DNA of 64,000 bases from PCRC01 sp017848435 (GTDB taxonomy: Bacteria; Pseudomonadota; Gammaproteobacteria; Burkholderiales; Burkholderiaceae_C): positions 1,798,001 through 1,862,000 of the forward strand of contig OZ260072.1 in the NCBI GenBank assembly GCA_965284315.1, in the 5' to 3' direction. Position 1 is the first letter of the stretch. Each line of letters begins with the position of its first letter. A program made the translations under genes and the position numbers. This document shows, piece by piece, positions 1 through 11,708 of this stretch. The notes below the pieces were generated by a model, which saw nothing but the letters and a program-made list of their open reading frames with translations, did not search any database and was not told the origin of the DNA.

Positions 1-1097
<1,097 letters not shown>

Positions 1098-1194
1098 CTG
1101 GAAACTGCAATCTAATTTGAACGCTCACACTTATCGGTTGTTGGAAGGTTGTCGCTGACGACTAAGCTTTGGCCTGGTCACAAGTGACCGGCTT

Positions 1195-1271
1195 GGGTCT
1201 GTAGCTCAGTTGGTTAGAGCACCGTCTTGATAAGGCGGGGGTCGTTGGTTCGAGACCAACCAGACCCACCA
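1195..1271 (+). tRNA. ileT: tRNA-Ile (GAT anticodon)
   Basis: A 77-base cloverleaf starts GGGTCTGTAGCTCAG, has the anticodon GAT in the loop CTTGATAAG, the T-arm GGTTCGAGACC, and an encoded CCA at 1269-1271. It lies in the 16S-23S spacer, the usual place for tRNA-Ile in bacterial rRNA operons. Confidence 0.98.
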
Positions 1272-1288
1272 CCCCGTCCAATCAATCT

Positions 1289-1364
1289 GGGGGATTAGCT
1301 CAGCTGGGAGAGCACCTGCTTTGCAAGCAGGGGGTCGTCGGTTCGATCCCGTCATCCTCCACCA
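1289..1364 (+). tRNA. alaT: tRNA-Ala (TGC anticodon)
   Basis: A 76-base cloverleaf starts GGGGGATTAGCTCAG, has the anticodon TGC in the loop CTTTGCAAG, the T-arm GGTTCGATCCC, and an encoded CCA at 1362-1364. It follows tRNA-Ile by 17 bases, the common Ile-Ala spacer arrangement. Confidence 0.98.
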
Positions 1365-1697
1365 TTCTTTCGATACTTATTTATTCAACACCAAAGTGGC
1401 TTTGCAAAAGGCCTCTTTGTTGTTGATCAGGATCTCTTGATCAATCGGCTGTTCTTTAAAAATTCATAGAGTTAAATCAGCGTTGCTGGTGGAAACTGCA
1501 CATTCGTAAAGGTTTAGTGCAGACCGTGCCATCAGCAACAGAATTTTTGATTGCGTCAAAACGAATATCAGACTTCACGTTTGAAATTCATGTAATCCGA
1601 GCGAAAGCTCAATTACGGCATAACGCGACGGGTGAAAGACCCGTCAGACATTCCTTGATGATAACGAGAGGCTTCGCAAGAAGAATCAAAGTTATAG
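1365..1697 (+). other. tRNA-Ala to 23S spacer with boxA-like element
   Basis: This 333-base spacer holds no gene. It has a boxA-like antitermination element, TGTTCTTTAAAAA, at 1450-1462, similar to the E. coli rrn boxA. It ends with the left arm (1685-1704) of a 20-bp stem enclosing the 23S rRNA. I see no other coding or structural signal in it. Confidence 0.75.

Positions 1698-1704
<7 letters not shown>
1685..1704 (+). other. 23S processing stem, left arm (pairs with 4567-4586)
   Basis: The 20 bases at 1685-1704 are the exact reverse complement of 4567-4586. The helix encloses the whole 23S gene, so it is the expected RNase III processing stem of the 23S precursor. The arms overlap the first and last few bases of mature 23S. 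Confidence 0.85.
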
Positions 1705-4566
<2,862 letters not shown>

Positions 4567-4575
<9 letters not shown>

Positions 4576-4586
4576 ATAACTTTGAT
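4567..4586 (+). other. 23S processing stem, right arm
   Basis: Exact reverse complement of 1685-1704; see the left arm. The 23S-5S spacer that follows (4576-4687) holds a second imperfect hairpin around 4650-4680, near a TTGACC/GGTCAA pair, probably involved in 5S processing. Confidence 0.8.
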
Positions 4587-4687
4587 GAATGTCAAAGAAG
4601 TTATGCCAAGTTGACGCATTCAAATATACAAGCTGATTTACTCTATGAATTCGTTGTCTTGACCAGGTCAAGATGACAAACAGTTAT

Positions 4688-4801
4688 GCCTGATGACCAT
4701 AGCGAGGTGGTCCCACTCCTTCCCATACCGAACAGGACAGTGAAACGCCTCTGCGCCGATGATAGTGCGGGTTCCCGTGTGAAAGTAGGTCATCGTCAGG
4801 C
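4688..4801 (+). rRNA. rrf: 5S ribosomal RNA
   Basis: The sequence from GCCTGATGACCATAGCGAGG to the matching GTCAGGC end folds as 5S rRNA, with the internal TACCGAACAGGACAGTGAAA typical of the family. It is about 114 bases long and is the last gene of the rRNA operon. Confidence 0.95.
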
Positions 4802-4817
4802 TATTACAACCAAGCAA

Positions 4818-4850
4818 ACGCCCCGGTCAGCGATCGGGGCGTTTTGTTTT
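4818..4850 (+). terminator. rho-independent terminator of the rRNA operon
   Basis: Stem ACGCCCCG (4818-4825) pairs with CGGGGCGT (4835-4842) and is followed by a T-rich run, TTTGTTTT. It lies just after 5S. Confidence 0.9.
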
Positions 4851-4914
4851 GGGTGCTTCACTTCTGTGTTGCCGTTCTGGCAATACCCATCCCCCCGCTA
4901 TCGTATTTGTTGTG

Positions 4915-5838
4915 TTATTGGTTGAACACCGTGTCTCCGTGCGTGCGCAGAGCGCCTGACCGCTCCAGGCTCAGCAGCAACTCGGTCAGCCACGATGTGA
5001 TCGGCACTTTGCTGAAGTGGCGTTCGTGCAATTGCGTGACGTAGCGTGTTTGCAAAGCCCAGGCCTCTAAATCCTTTCGGGCGACCTGCTGCAGCTCCAA
5101 CAGTTTGAATTTCAGCAATACCTTGCCGGCGTGCAGCGCATGCTTGTCGGGGTTGTTCACAAACCCTTCCAGTCGCTTCCGGGCAATTGACAGCGCGTTC
5201 GGCACATTGCCGAATGCCGCGCCATGGCCGGGGATGATGCTGCGCGGACGCAGGGATTCGATCAGGTCCAATGTTTGGGCGACTTCAGCAAAACCTGGTT
5301 CGTTTTCCAGTTCAGGAAACACGACGCCAAAGCCGTTTTCCCACAGTGCATCGCCTGAAATAAGCACACCGTAGTCGGGCTGAAACAGGATGACCGCGTC
5401 TGGGTCATGGCCTGGGGCGCTGTGGACTTGCCAAGACCAATCGCCCAGTTCGAGCGAGTCGCCATTTCGCAGCAGCGTGTCGTAGCGGAACGGGGGGCAC
5501 TGTTGCCCTGTTGGCGCATAACCCAGGGTCACAGGGTCCCACTGACGCACATGCTCTGCGAGGCCGTGGGGGATACTGGTGGCCAACTGTGGGTAAGTGC
5601 TTTGCAGCAGCGCATTGCCGCCGCAATGGTCGCTGTGCAAGTGGGTGTTCACCAACCTGTCCAGCTTGCGTGGCCCCAGGGCCTGTTGAACCAGGGCCGC
5701 AGTTTGTGGGGCATGTGTAGCGTAGCCGGTGTCGACCAAGGCGGTACCGTGGCGGCCCATGCTGACGATGTTGTTTGACGACAGCCAGCCGCGTTCCAGT
5801 ACGGTCACGCCGGGTGGAAGTTCTGGTGTGTTGTGCAT
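4915..5838 (-). CDS. MBL-fold metallo-hydrolase
   Basis: The product is a 307-residue soluble hydrolase of the metallo-beta-lactamase fold. The zinc-binding HLHSDH motif is at about residues 66-71, with further metal ligands at GHD (about 144) and GHG near residue 205. The C-terminal helical part resembles hydrolases of the glyoxalase II/RNase Z superfamily. The substrate cannot be told from sequence. It lies 24 bases downstream of the gene at 5863-6672 and is probably co-transcribed with it on the minus strand. No signal peptide is seen. Confidence 0.85.
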   Translation of the reverse strand: MHNTPELPPGVTVLERGWLSSNNIVSMGRHGTALVDTGYATHAPQTAALVQQALGPRKLDRLVNTHLHSDHCGGNALLQSTYPQLATSIPHGLAEHVRQWDPVTLGYAPTGQQCPPFRYDTLLRNGDSLELGDWSWQVHSAPGHDPDAVILFQPDYGVLISGDALWENGFGVVFPELENEPGFAEVAQTLDLIESLRPRSIIPGHGAAFGNVPNALSIARKRLEGFVNNPDKHALHAGKVLLKFKLLELQQVARKDLEAWALQTRYVTQLHERHFSKVPITSWLTELLLSLERSGALRTHGDTVFNQ

Positions 5839-5862
5839 GGGAATGGCATCTCAAGGGAATGT

Positions 5863-6672
5863 TCAAGTATTGCCGTCGCCAGCCGGCTTGTTGCAGGTCG
5901 GCGCGAGGGAGGCGTGCAGTGCCGCTTCGGCATCGGCGAAGGGGGCATGAAACAGCATGTCAATCAAAGCGCCTTCGCGCTGCTCGATCAGGTGGAGGAA
6001 GTGGTTGGCACCACCGGGCTGTTTTGCAAGGGTGGCAAAGGTGTCAAAACCCGATTCCAGAAACTGCTGGAGCATGCCCATGCCTGCAGCATTGGCTGGT
6101 CTTCGCATCATCTTCAGCAGGGTGCGCAGGCCGGGCGTGCGGGTAAGGCGTGCCAAGTCGTTGCCGATGGTCAGTACGGTTTGAAGCTGAAGGCGCCGCT
6201 TGTCTTGCTGTTCGACTTTGCGCCATGTTGTCAGGTAACGCGTGGCTTCTGACCCCGAAAAGTGGGCATCGTTGGTCAAGGCCAGGTATTCATAGGCCAT
6301 TGCCTGGTCAAGTTGCTCCGTCAGTGCATGCAGTTCTGCCAGCGCACAGGCGGTGGTCACCACTGCTGCAGGAAACAGCTTCTGAAGGGTGCTGGCAACC
6401 CGTGAGAACTGCGCGTCACGGTCTGCGAAATCACGGTCGGCATACAGCTCTTCCAGGAAGAACTTTGCCGCTGCAGTGTACGCCGGGTCGCGCAGTACAT
6501 CGGCATACGTGCCACTGAAGCGTCGGCTTTGCAGCGACTTGATCTGCGAAACGGCTTGGGCCATGGCCGGTTTGTGGGCGCGCTCTTCGCGCAAGCGAGC
6601 CACCACGCCAAGTGCGTTGTGGATGGTGTCGGTGGGCGGGTTGGCCTTGGGCATACAAGGGATTCTGCCCAT
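5863..6672 (-). CDS. conserved hypothetical protein (FFLEELYADRDF motif)
   Basis: A 269-residue, mostly helical, soluble protein. It has a conserved-looking FFLEELYADRDFADRDAQF stretch near residues 71-89 that I recall from uncharacterised betaproteobacterial proteins. No enzymatic motif, signal peptide or membrane segment is evident. An in-frame ATG seven codons in (6654) is an equally good start, since neither site has a strong ribosome-binding site. It is the first gene of a probable two-gene minus-strand unit with the downstream hydrolase and is divergent from the Tat protein at 6729. Function unknown. Confidence 0.75.
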   Translation of the reverse strand: MGRIPCMPKANPPTDTIHNALGVVARLREERAHKPAMAQAVSQIKSLQSRRFSGTYADVLRDPAYTAAAKFFLEELYADRDFADRDAQFSRVASTLQKLFPAAVVTTACALAELHALTEQLDQAMAYEYLALTNDAHFSGSEATRYLTTWRKVEQQDKRRLQLQTVLTIGNDLARLTRTPGLRTLLKMMRRPANAAGMGMLQQFLESGFDTFATLAKQPGGANHFLHLIEQREGALIDMLFHAPFADAEAALHASLAPTCNKPAGDGNT

Positions 6673-6728
6673 GTCAGCTAGACGACACGCTCTAGCGGCA
6701 TGGCTCGTGACAATGCGATAGTCAAATC

Positions 6729-7235
6729 ATGCAAAGAAGAACCTTACTCAAACTGGGTGTTGGCAGCGCCGTTGCCATGAGCCTGGCGGGGTTGGCCGTG
6801 GCGCAATGGGACTCACCGCTGAGCCAGGGGCGGTTGTCGGCAGCCTCGCGCACGATTTTTCGCAGCGTGGGTGCGGCGATTCTGGACGGCTGCATTCCGG
6901 CGGCTGCACCAGCCCGGGCGGCCGCGCTTGACGGCATGGTGCAGCGGGTGGAGGTGCTGATTGGCGGCTTGCCTGGCGCCACACAGGACGAACTGGCCGA
7001 GCTGCTGTCCATCGTTTCACTGGCGGTGGGCCGCGTGGCGGTGTTTGGTCTGTTCACGCCGTTTGAAGAGGCCTCTGTGGCCCAGTTGCAGGACCACCTG
7101 CAGGCCATGCGCACCTCCAGCCTTGGCTTGCGCCAACAGGTCTACCACGCCTTCCGCGAAATCGTGAATGGTGCCTATTTTGCCGACAGCAGCAGCTGGG
7201 CCCTGATGGGCTACAGCGGCCCGGTCAAGTTGTAA
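6729..7235 (+). CDS. Tat-signal small subunit-like protein (gluconate dehydrogenase subunit 3-like)
   Basis: A 168-residue protein that begins with a twin-arginine signal (MQRRTLLKLGVGSAVAMSLA). The remainder is a small helical domain resembling the small subunit of periplasmic GMC-type dehydrogenases such as gluconate 2-dehydrogenase subunit 3. In that family the small subunit carries the Tat signal and the FAD subunit is exported with it. The GMC gene follows 10 bases downstream, which supports a complex. The subunit-3 assignment is tentative because similarity is judged by eye. Confidence 0.7.
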   Translation: MQRRTLLKLGVGSAVAMSLAGLAVAQWDSPLSQGRLSAASRTIFRSVGAAILDGCIPAAAPARAAALDGMVQRVEVLIGGLPGATQDELAELLSIVSLAVGRVAVFGLFTPFEEASVAQLQDHLQAMRTSSLGLRQQVYHAFREIVNGAYFADSSSWALMGYSGPVKL

Positions 7236-7245
7236 AGACATTCCC

Positions 7246-8859
7246 ATGAGTTCATTTCCTGACCCGATCCGCGAGGGGTTGAAACGCGGCTGGACCGTGC
7301 GGGGCGGCCCGCACGGCGCCTTGCCTGCCCGCATCGACTGCGATGTGGCGATTGTCGGTACCGGTGCCGGTGCCGGTGTCACGGCCGAGGTGCTGACCAA
7401 GGCTGGCTTGCGCGTGGTGCTGGTGGAAGAGGGCCCGTTGCGCAGCAGCAGCGACTTCAAGCAACTGGAAAGCGTCGCTTACCCCGACCTGTACCAGGAA
7501 AGTGCCGGCCGCAAGACCAAGGACAAAGCCATCACCATATTGCAAGGCCGCTGTGTGGGCGGCTCCACCACGGTGAACTGGACCAGCTCTTTCCGCACGC
7601 CAGGCGACACCTTGCAGTACTGGCAGTCGCATTTCGGGCTTGACAGCTATTCGCATGAACAACTCGGGCCGTACTTCGCCCAGGCCGAGAAGCGGCTCGG
7701 CATCGCCCCGTGGACGCTGGCGCCGAACGAAAACAACGAGGCCTTGCGCCGGGGGGCCAGCCGCATCAACGTGTCGAGCGCGGTGATCCCGCGCAACGTC
7801 AAGGGCTGCGCCAATCTGGGTTCGTGTGGCATGGGCTGCCCGATCAACGCCAAGCAGTCGATGCTGGTGACCACCATTCCCGCCGCGCTCAATGCCGGTG
7901 CGCAACTGCTGGTGGAGACACGGGCCGAGCGCTTCGAGCTGGCTGGGCAGCAGGTCAGTGCCTTGCTGGTTCGGCCGGTCAGTGCCAACGGCACACCGGT
8001 GGGTTCGGCCGGCACCCGCATCGTGGCCAAACACTATGTGCTCGCGGCCGGTGCCATCAATTCGCCGGCGGTGTTGATGCGCACAGAAGCGCCTGACCCG
8101 CACCGCCGCCTGGGCACCCGCACCTTTTTGCACCCGGTGGTGATGTCGGCGGGTGTCATGCCGCACAAGGTGGAGGGGTGGCAGGGCGCACCGCAGACGG
8201 TGTACTCCGACCACTTTCTGAGCACCCACGCGATTGACGGCCCGATGGGCTACAAGCTCGAAGCGCCGCCGATTCACCCCGTGATTTTTGCGTCCACCCT
8301 GCCAGGTTATGGCAAAGCGCAAGCCGAGCTGCTCGGCCAGTTGCCGAATGCGCAGGTGCTGCTGGCGTTGCTGCGCGATGGCTTCCATGCCGAATCGACC
8401 GGTGGCAAAGTGAGTTTGCGCAAAGACGGGTCACCTGTGCTCGACTACCCGCTGAACCGCTTTGTGATGGAAGGCGCCCGGCGTGCCCTGTTGTCCATGG
8501 CCGAGATCCAGTTTGCGGCCGGTGCCCGCCAGGTGCTGCCGGTGCACGAAACCGCCAAACCCTACGCCTCCTGGGCCGAGGCTCAAAATGGCATTGCCGA
8601 GCTGCCCATGCAGCCGCTGCTGACCCGCGTCGTCAGTGCCCACGTGATGGGCGGCTGCGGCATGGGGGGCAGCGAGGCGCTGGGTGTGACCCGGCCCGAC
8701 GGCCAGCATTGGCAGCTGTCCAACCTGTCGGTGCACGACGGTTCACTGTTCCCCACCAGCATTGGTGCCAACCCGCAGCTGTCGATCTACGGCACGGTGA
8801 ACCGGCTGGCCCAGGGCCTGGCCAAGCGCCTGACCGGGCGTGACGTGGCGCTGGCCTGA
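7246..8859 (+). CDS. GMC-family FAD-dependent oxidoreductase
   Basis: A 537-residue flavoprotein of the glucose-methanol-choline oxidoreductase family. The dinucleotide-binding motif VGTGAGAG is at residues 37-44. A GRCVGGSTTVNW segment follows near 103-114. The C-terminal segment (HVMGGCGMG, then SIGANPQLSIYGTVNRLAQ) is typical of the family. A CANLGSCGMGCPINAK cysteine cluster near 186-201 is also seen in bacterial long-chain alcohol or sterol-type members. There is no signal peptide of its own, so it may be exported with the Tat protein encoded just upstream. It would oxidise an alcohol group; the substrate is unknown. Confidence 0.85.
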   Translation: MSSFPDPIREGLKRGWTVRGGPHGALPARIDCDVAIVGTGAGAGVTAEVLTKAGLRVVLVEEGPLRSSSDFKQLESVAYPDLYQESAGRKTKDKAITILQGRCVGGSTTVNWTSSFRTPGDTLQYWQSHFGLDSYSHEQLGPYFAQAEKRLGIAPWTLAPNENNEALRRGASRINVSSAVIPRNVKGCANLGSCGMGCPINAKQSMLVTTIPAALNAGAQLLVETRAERFELAGQQVSALLVRPVSANGTPVGSAGTRIVAKHYVLAAGAINSPAVLMRTEAPDPHRRLGTRTFLHPVVMSAGVMPHKVEGWQGAPQTVYSDHFLSTHAIDGPMGYKLEAPPIHPVIFASTLPGYGKAQAELLGQLPNAQVLLALLRDGFHAESTGGKVSLRKDGSPVLDYPLNRFVMEGARRALLSMAEIQFAAGARQVLPVHETAKPYASWAEAQNGIAELPMQPLLTRVVSAHVMGGCGMGGSEALGVTRPDGQHWQLSNLSVHDGSLFPTSIGANPQLSIYGTVNRLAQGLAKRLTGRDVALA

Positions 8860-8861
8860 GC

Positions 8862-9785
8862 ATGCTGGCCCAGCTGCAACGCGGCATTTGCGCGGCGCTG
8901 CTGGGGTTGGCCACGCTGGTGGCCTGTTGGCTCTGGCCACACGGCCCGCTCTGGGCTGCCGCCGGATTTGTGGGAGTGCTGTTCTTCTACGTCGTTGTGT
9001 TTGCCGTCGAATTCACGCTGCTGAATGTGGTCAACCGGGGTTGTGGTGTGCCACTTGCCACGCCGGGGCAATTGCTGCTCGCGGCGGTGCGGGAAACGGT
9101 GGTGGCTTTCCAGACATTCGGCTGGCGCCAGCCTTTTCGTTCCGGTCGCACGCCCGACCACCTGCCCGCGCTGGCGCCGGGCCAAACGGGGCCGCGCGGG
9201 GTGGTGCTGGTCCATGGGTTTGTGTGCAACCGCGGTTTCTGGAACCCCTGGCTGCCCGCATTGCGCACGCGGGGACACGCCTTCGTGGCCGTCAACCTTG
9301 AACCGGTGTTCGGCTCGATTGACGGTTACCTGCGCCAGGTGGACCAGGCGGTTCAGCAGGTGCGCCGGGCCACTGGCCAGCCGCCGCTGCTGGTCTGCCA
9401 CAGCATGGGCGGGTTGGTGGTGCGGGCCTGGTTGCGGGCGCGTGCCGGTGCGGCCCCTTTGCCTGCCGATGACCTGGCCATCTCAGAGGTGGTGACTCTG
9501 GGCTCCCCGCACCATGGCACCTGGTTTGCCCGATTTGGCCACGGTACCAACGGCCGCCAGATGCGTTTGAACAGCCGGTGGCTGACCGAACTGGCGCAAG
9601 GCGAGCCGCCGGCGCGCTTTGCGCGTTTCACCTGCTGGTATTCCAACGCCGACAACATCGTGGCACCGCCATCCACCGCCATGCTGGCGGGGGCGGACAA
9701 CCGCCTGATCACCGGCGCGGGCCATGTGGATCTGGCACACCGGCCGGTCGTTTTCCAGGACGTGTTGGCCCGCCTGGCGGCGTAG
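8862..9785 (+). CDS. alpha/beta-fold hydrolase, lipase/esterase-like
   Basis: A 307-residue alpha/beta hydrolase. Two hydrophobic segments at about residues 8-25 and 31-55 probably anchor it in the inner membrane. The catalytic domain starts at VVLVHGF (about 114-120). The nucleophile elbow is CHSMGG with serine 181, a GSPHHGT segment lies near 213-219, and a late Asp and His (NADNIVAPP; GHVDLAHRP) complete a plausible triad. It starts 2 bases after the GMC oxidoreductase stop and is almost certainly in the same operon. It resembles triacylglycerol lipases and permissive esterases. Confidence 0.8.
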   Translation: MLAQLQRGICAALLGLATLVACWLWPHGPLWAAAGFVGVLFFYVVVFAVEFTLLNVVNRGCGVPLATPGQLLLAAVRETVVAFQTFGWRQPFRSGRTPDHLPALAPGQTGPRGVVLVHGFVCNRGFWNPWLPALRTRGHAFVAVNLEPVFGSIDGYLRQVDQAVQQVRRATGQPPLLVCHSMGGLVVRAWLRARAGAAPLPADDLAISEVVTLGSPHHGTWFARFGHGTNGRQMRLNSRWLTELAQGEPPARFARFTCWYSNADNIVAPPSTAMLAGADNRLITGAGHVDLAHRPVVFQDVLARLAA

Positions 9786-9795
9786 CTGCTGGACG

Positions 9796-9814
9796 GGCGC
9801 CAGTTTCTGGCGCC
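9796..9814 (+). terminator. hairpin after the lipase-like gene, possible terminator
   Basis: A perfect 8-bp stem, GGCGCCAG (9796-9803) and CTGGCGCC (9807-9814), with a TTT loop lies 11 bases after the stop codon. There is no T-run, so it may act as an mRNA-stabilising hairpin instead of an intrinsic terminator. Confidence 0.55.
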
Positions 9815-9871
9815 ACAATGCCGCTGGGTCTGACCGTTTGTCAGGTATTTGTGCATTGCAGCAAATACTTT

Positions 9872-9890
9872 TGCTCCTGAATGTATAGCT
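9872..9890 (+). repeat. dispersed short element, family 1 copy (TGCTCCTGA-N4-ATAGCT)
   Basis: TGCTCCTGA, four variable bases, then ATAGCT. The same arms with the same spacing recur at 52928-52946 and, inverted, at 62666-62684. This copy lies in the noncoding stretch ahead of the acetyltransferase gene. Confidence 0.7.
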
Positions 9891-10031
9891 AAATCGTGAG
9901 ATTCCACTAGGGCTCAGGCCGAATTTGGCTTGAATTTTGGTAAAGATGGTGCCCAAAAAGCCTGTCAACTGCGACCTTTGCCCACCGTTTATGGGTTGTT
10001 GAATCTAAGTATTAACCCTATATTGGTTCCC

Positions 10032-10763
10032 ATGGTCCACCCCGCAGCACTCATCAAAGCCTCGCTCAATGCGGGCCGGGAGATGCTGCGCATGCCGGCC
10101 AAGCCGCTGGACGAGCCCGTACCGCAGGGCAAGCCGTCGGTGATCGTGCCGATCCGCTCCCTCGGCCCCAGCCACCGCGAACGGATTGCGGCCCACCTGC
10201 TGTCGCTGGACCCGTCGGACCGTTACCTGCGCTTTGGCTACGCCGCCAGCGACGTGCAGGTGCAGCACTACGTGGACCACCTCGACTTCGAGCGCGACGA
10301 GATTTTTGGCATCTACAACCGCCGGCTGACGCTGATCGCAATGGCCCATCTGGCGTTTTCACCCGACCCGAAGTGCGAGGCCTGTGCCGAATTCGGTGTC
10401 TCGGTGCTCAAGACGGCACGTGGCCGGGGGTATGGCGCGCGGCTGTTCGAACGTGCGGTGATCCACGCCCGCAACGAAAACGTCAACCTGCTGTTCATTC
10501 ACGCACTGACCGAAAACACGGTCATGCTGAAGATCGCCCGCAATGCCGGTGCGCTGGTGGAGCGCAACGGCCCCGAGTCGGACGCCTACCTGAAACTGCC
10601 CCCCGCCGACCTCGACTCCCGCATGACGGAAATCGTCGAAGAGCATTTCGCGCAGACCGACTACCGCCTCAAGGTGCAGGCCAAGCAGTTCTGGGACTTT
10701 CTGGCCACGCTGCAGGAAGTGCGCAGCGGGGTGCGCGAAGGCCGCCACAAGTCGGCCGGCTGA
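10032..10763 (+). CDS. GNAT-family N-acetyltransferase
   Basis: A 243-residue protein with an acetyl-CoA-dependent acyltransferase core. The region from about residue 115 (AHLAFSPDPKCEACAEFGVS) through RGRGYGARLFERAVIHARN holds the acetyl-CoA-binding R/Q-x-x-G-x-G/A motif (RGRGYGA). A further strand and helix, LLFIHALTENTVMLKIARNAG, completes the fold. The frame is open to a TTG at 9930, but I start at ATG 10032 because the extra upstream residues look noncoding; no clear ribosome-binding site decides it. Substrate unknown. Confidence 0.75.
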   Translation: MVHPAALIKASLNAGREMLRMPAKPLDEPVPQGKPSVIVPIRSLGPSHRERIAAHLLSLDPSDRYLRFGYAASDVQVQHYVDHLDFERDEIFGIYNRRLTLIAMAHLAFSPDPKCEACAEFGVSVLKTARGRGYGARLFERAVIHARNENVNLLFIHALTENTVMLKIARNAGALVERNGPESDAYLKLPPADLDSRMTEIVEEHFAQTDYRLKVQAKQFWDFLATLQEVRSGVREGRHKSAG

Positions 10764-10838
10764 GCGCGCGCTGGCCCCCGGGGTGGCGTGTCACGCCAAT
10801 CCGCTATCCTTGTGGTTCATCCACTACCGCACACGCCT

Positions 10839-11708
10839 GTGTCAGACCCCCATCCGGCGCGCCCTGAACGCGAGCCCCACCAGGACAAACGCAGCTTCCT
10901 GCAGAAAGTTGCCGAGTTTCTCCACCCCGGTCCCGACTCCAAAGACGAGCTGATCGAAACCCTCGTCGAAGCGGAAGACAACGACATCATCGGCGCCGAG
11001 TCGCGCGCCATGCTCGAAGGCGTGATCCGCATGGCCGACATGACCGCCGGCGACGTGATGGTGCCCGCCACGCGGATGGACCTGATCGACATCGACGCGT
11101 CGTACGACGACCTGCTGCATTTGGTGATCGACACCGCGCACTCGCGCTTCCCGGTGTTCGAGCGCGAAAAAGAAAACATCATCGGCACGCTGATGGCGAA
11201 AGACCTGCTCAAACTGCAGCGTGCGCCCGAGCTGAACATCCGTGCGCTGCTGCGGCCGGCGGTATTCATTCCCGAGAGCAAAGGCCTGAACGACTTGCTG
11301 CGCGAGTTCCGCGGCAACCGCAACCACCTGGCCATCGTCATCGACGAATTCGGCCGCACGGCGGGGCTGATCACCATCGAAGACGTGCTGGAAGAAATCG
11401 TCGGTGAGATCGAGGACGAATTCGACATCGCCGAAGACGATGGCGACATTTTTGGCCTGCCTGACAAAACCTACCGCGTCAGCGGCGACACGCTGATCGA
11501 GCGCATGAACGAGGCGTTCTCGGTTGAACTGTCGCACGACGACGTGGACACCATCGGCGGCCTGGTCGCCCACGAAATGGGCCATGTGCCCAAGCGTGGC
11601 GAGCACTTCGCGATTGCCGGGCTCAAGTTCACCGTACTGCACACCAAAGGCGGTGCGGTGAAGTGGTTCAAGGTCGCCCCGGTCGCCCCTGCTCCGGCCG
11701 CCCCATGA
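10839..11708 (+). CDS. corC: CorC/HlyC-type CBS-domain protein
   Basis: A 289-residue cytosolic protein with two CBS domains in the middle (about residues 60-190; AGDVMVPATRMDLIDID and VIDEFGRTAGLITIEDVLEEIVGEI). A C-terminal CorC/HlyC transporter-associated domain runs from about 205 to 285. The family is implicated in Mg/Co efflux or membrane integrity and is usually next to lnt, as here. I chose GTG 10839 (SDPHPARPER...) because related proteins begin there; the frame also contains GTG 10788. The stop overlaps the lnt start in an ATGA arrangement, so the two genes are probably translationally coupled. Confidence 0.9.
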   Translation: MSDPHPARPEREPHQDKRSFLQKVAEFLHPGPDSKDELIETLVEAEDNDIIGAESRAMLEGVIRMADMTAGDVMVPATRMDLIDIDASYDDLLHLVIDTAHSRFPVFEREKENIIGTLMAKDLLKLQRAPELNIRALLRPAVFIPESKGLNDLLREFRGNRNHLAIVIDEFGRTAGLITIEDVLEEIVGEIEDEFDIAEDDGDIFGLPDKTYRVSGDTLIERMNEAFSVELSHDDVDTIGGLVAHEMGHVPKRGEHFAIAGLKFTVLHTKGGAVKWFKVAPVAPAPAAP

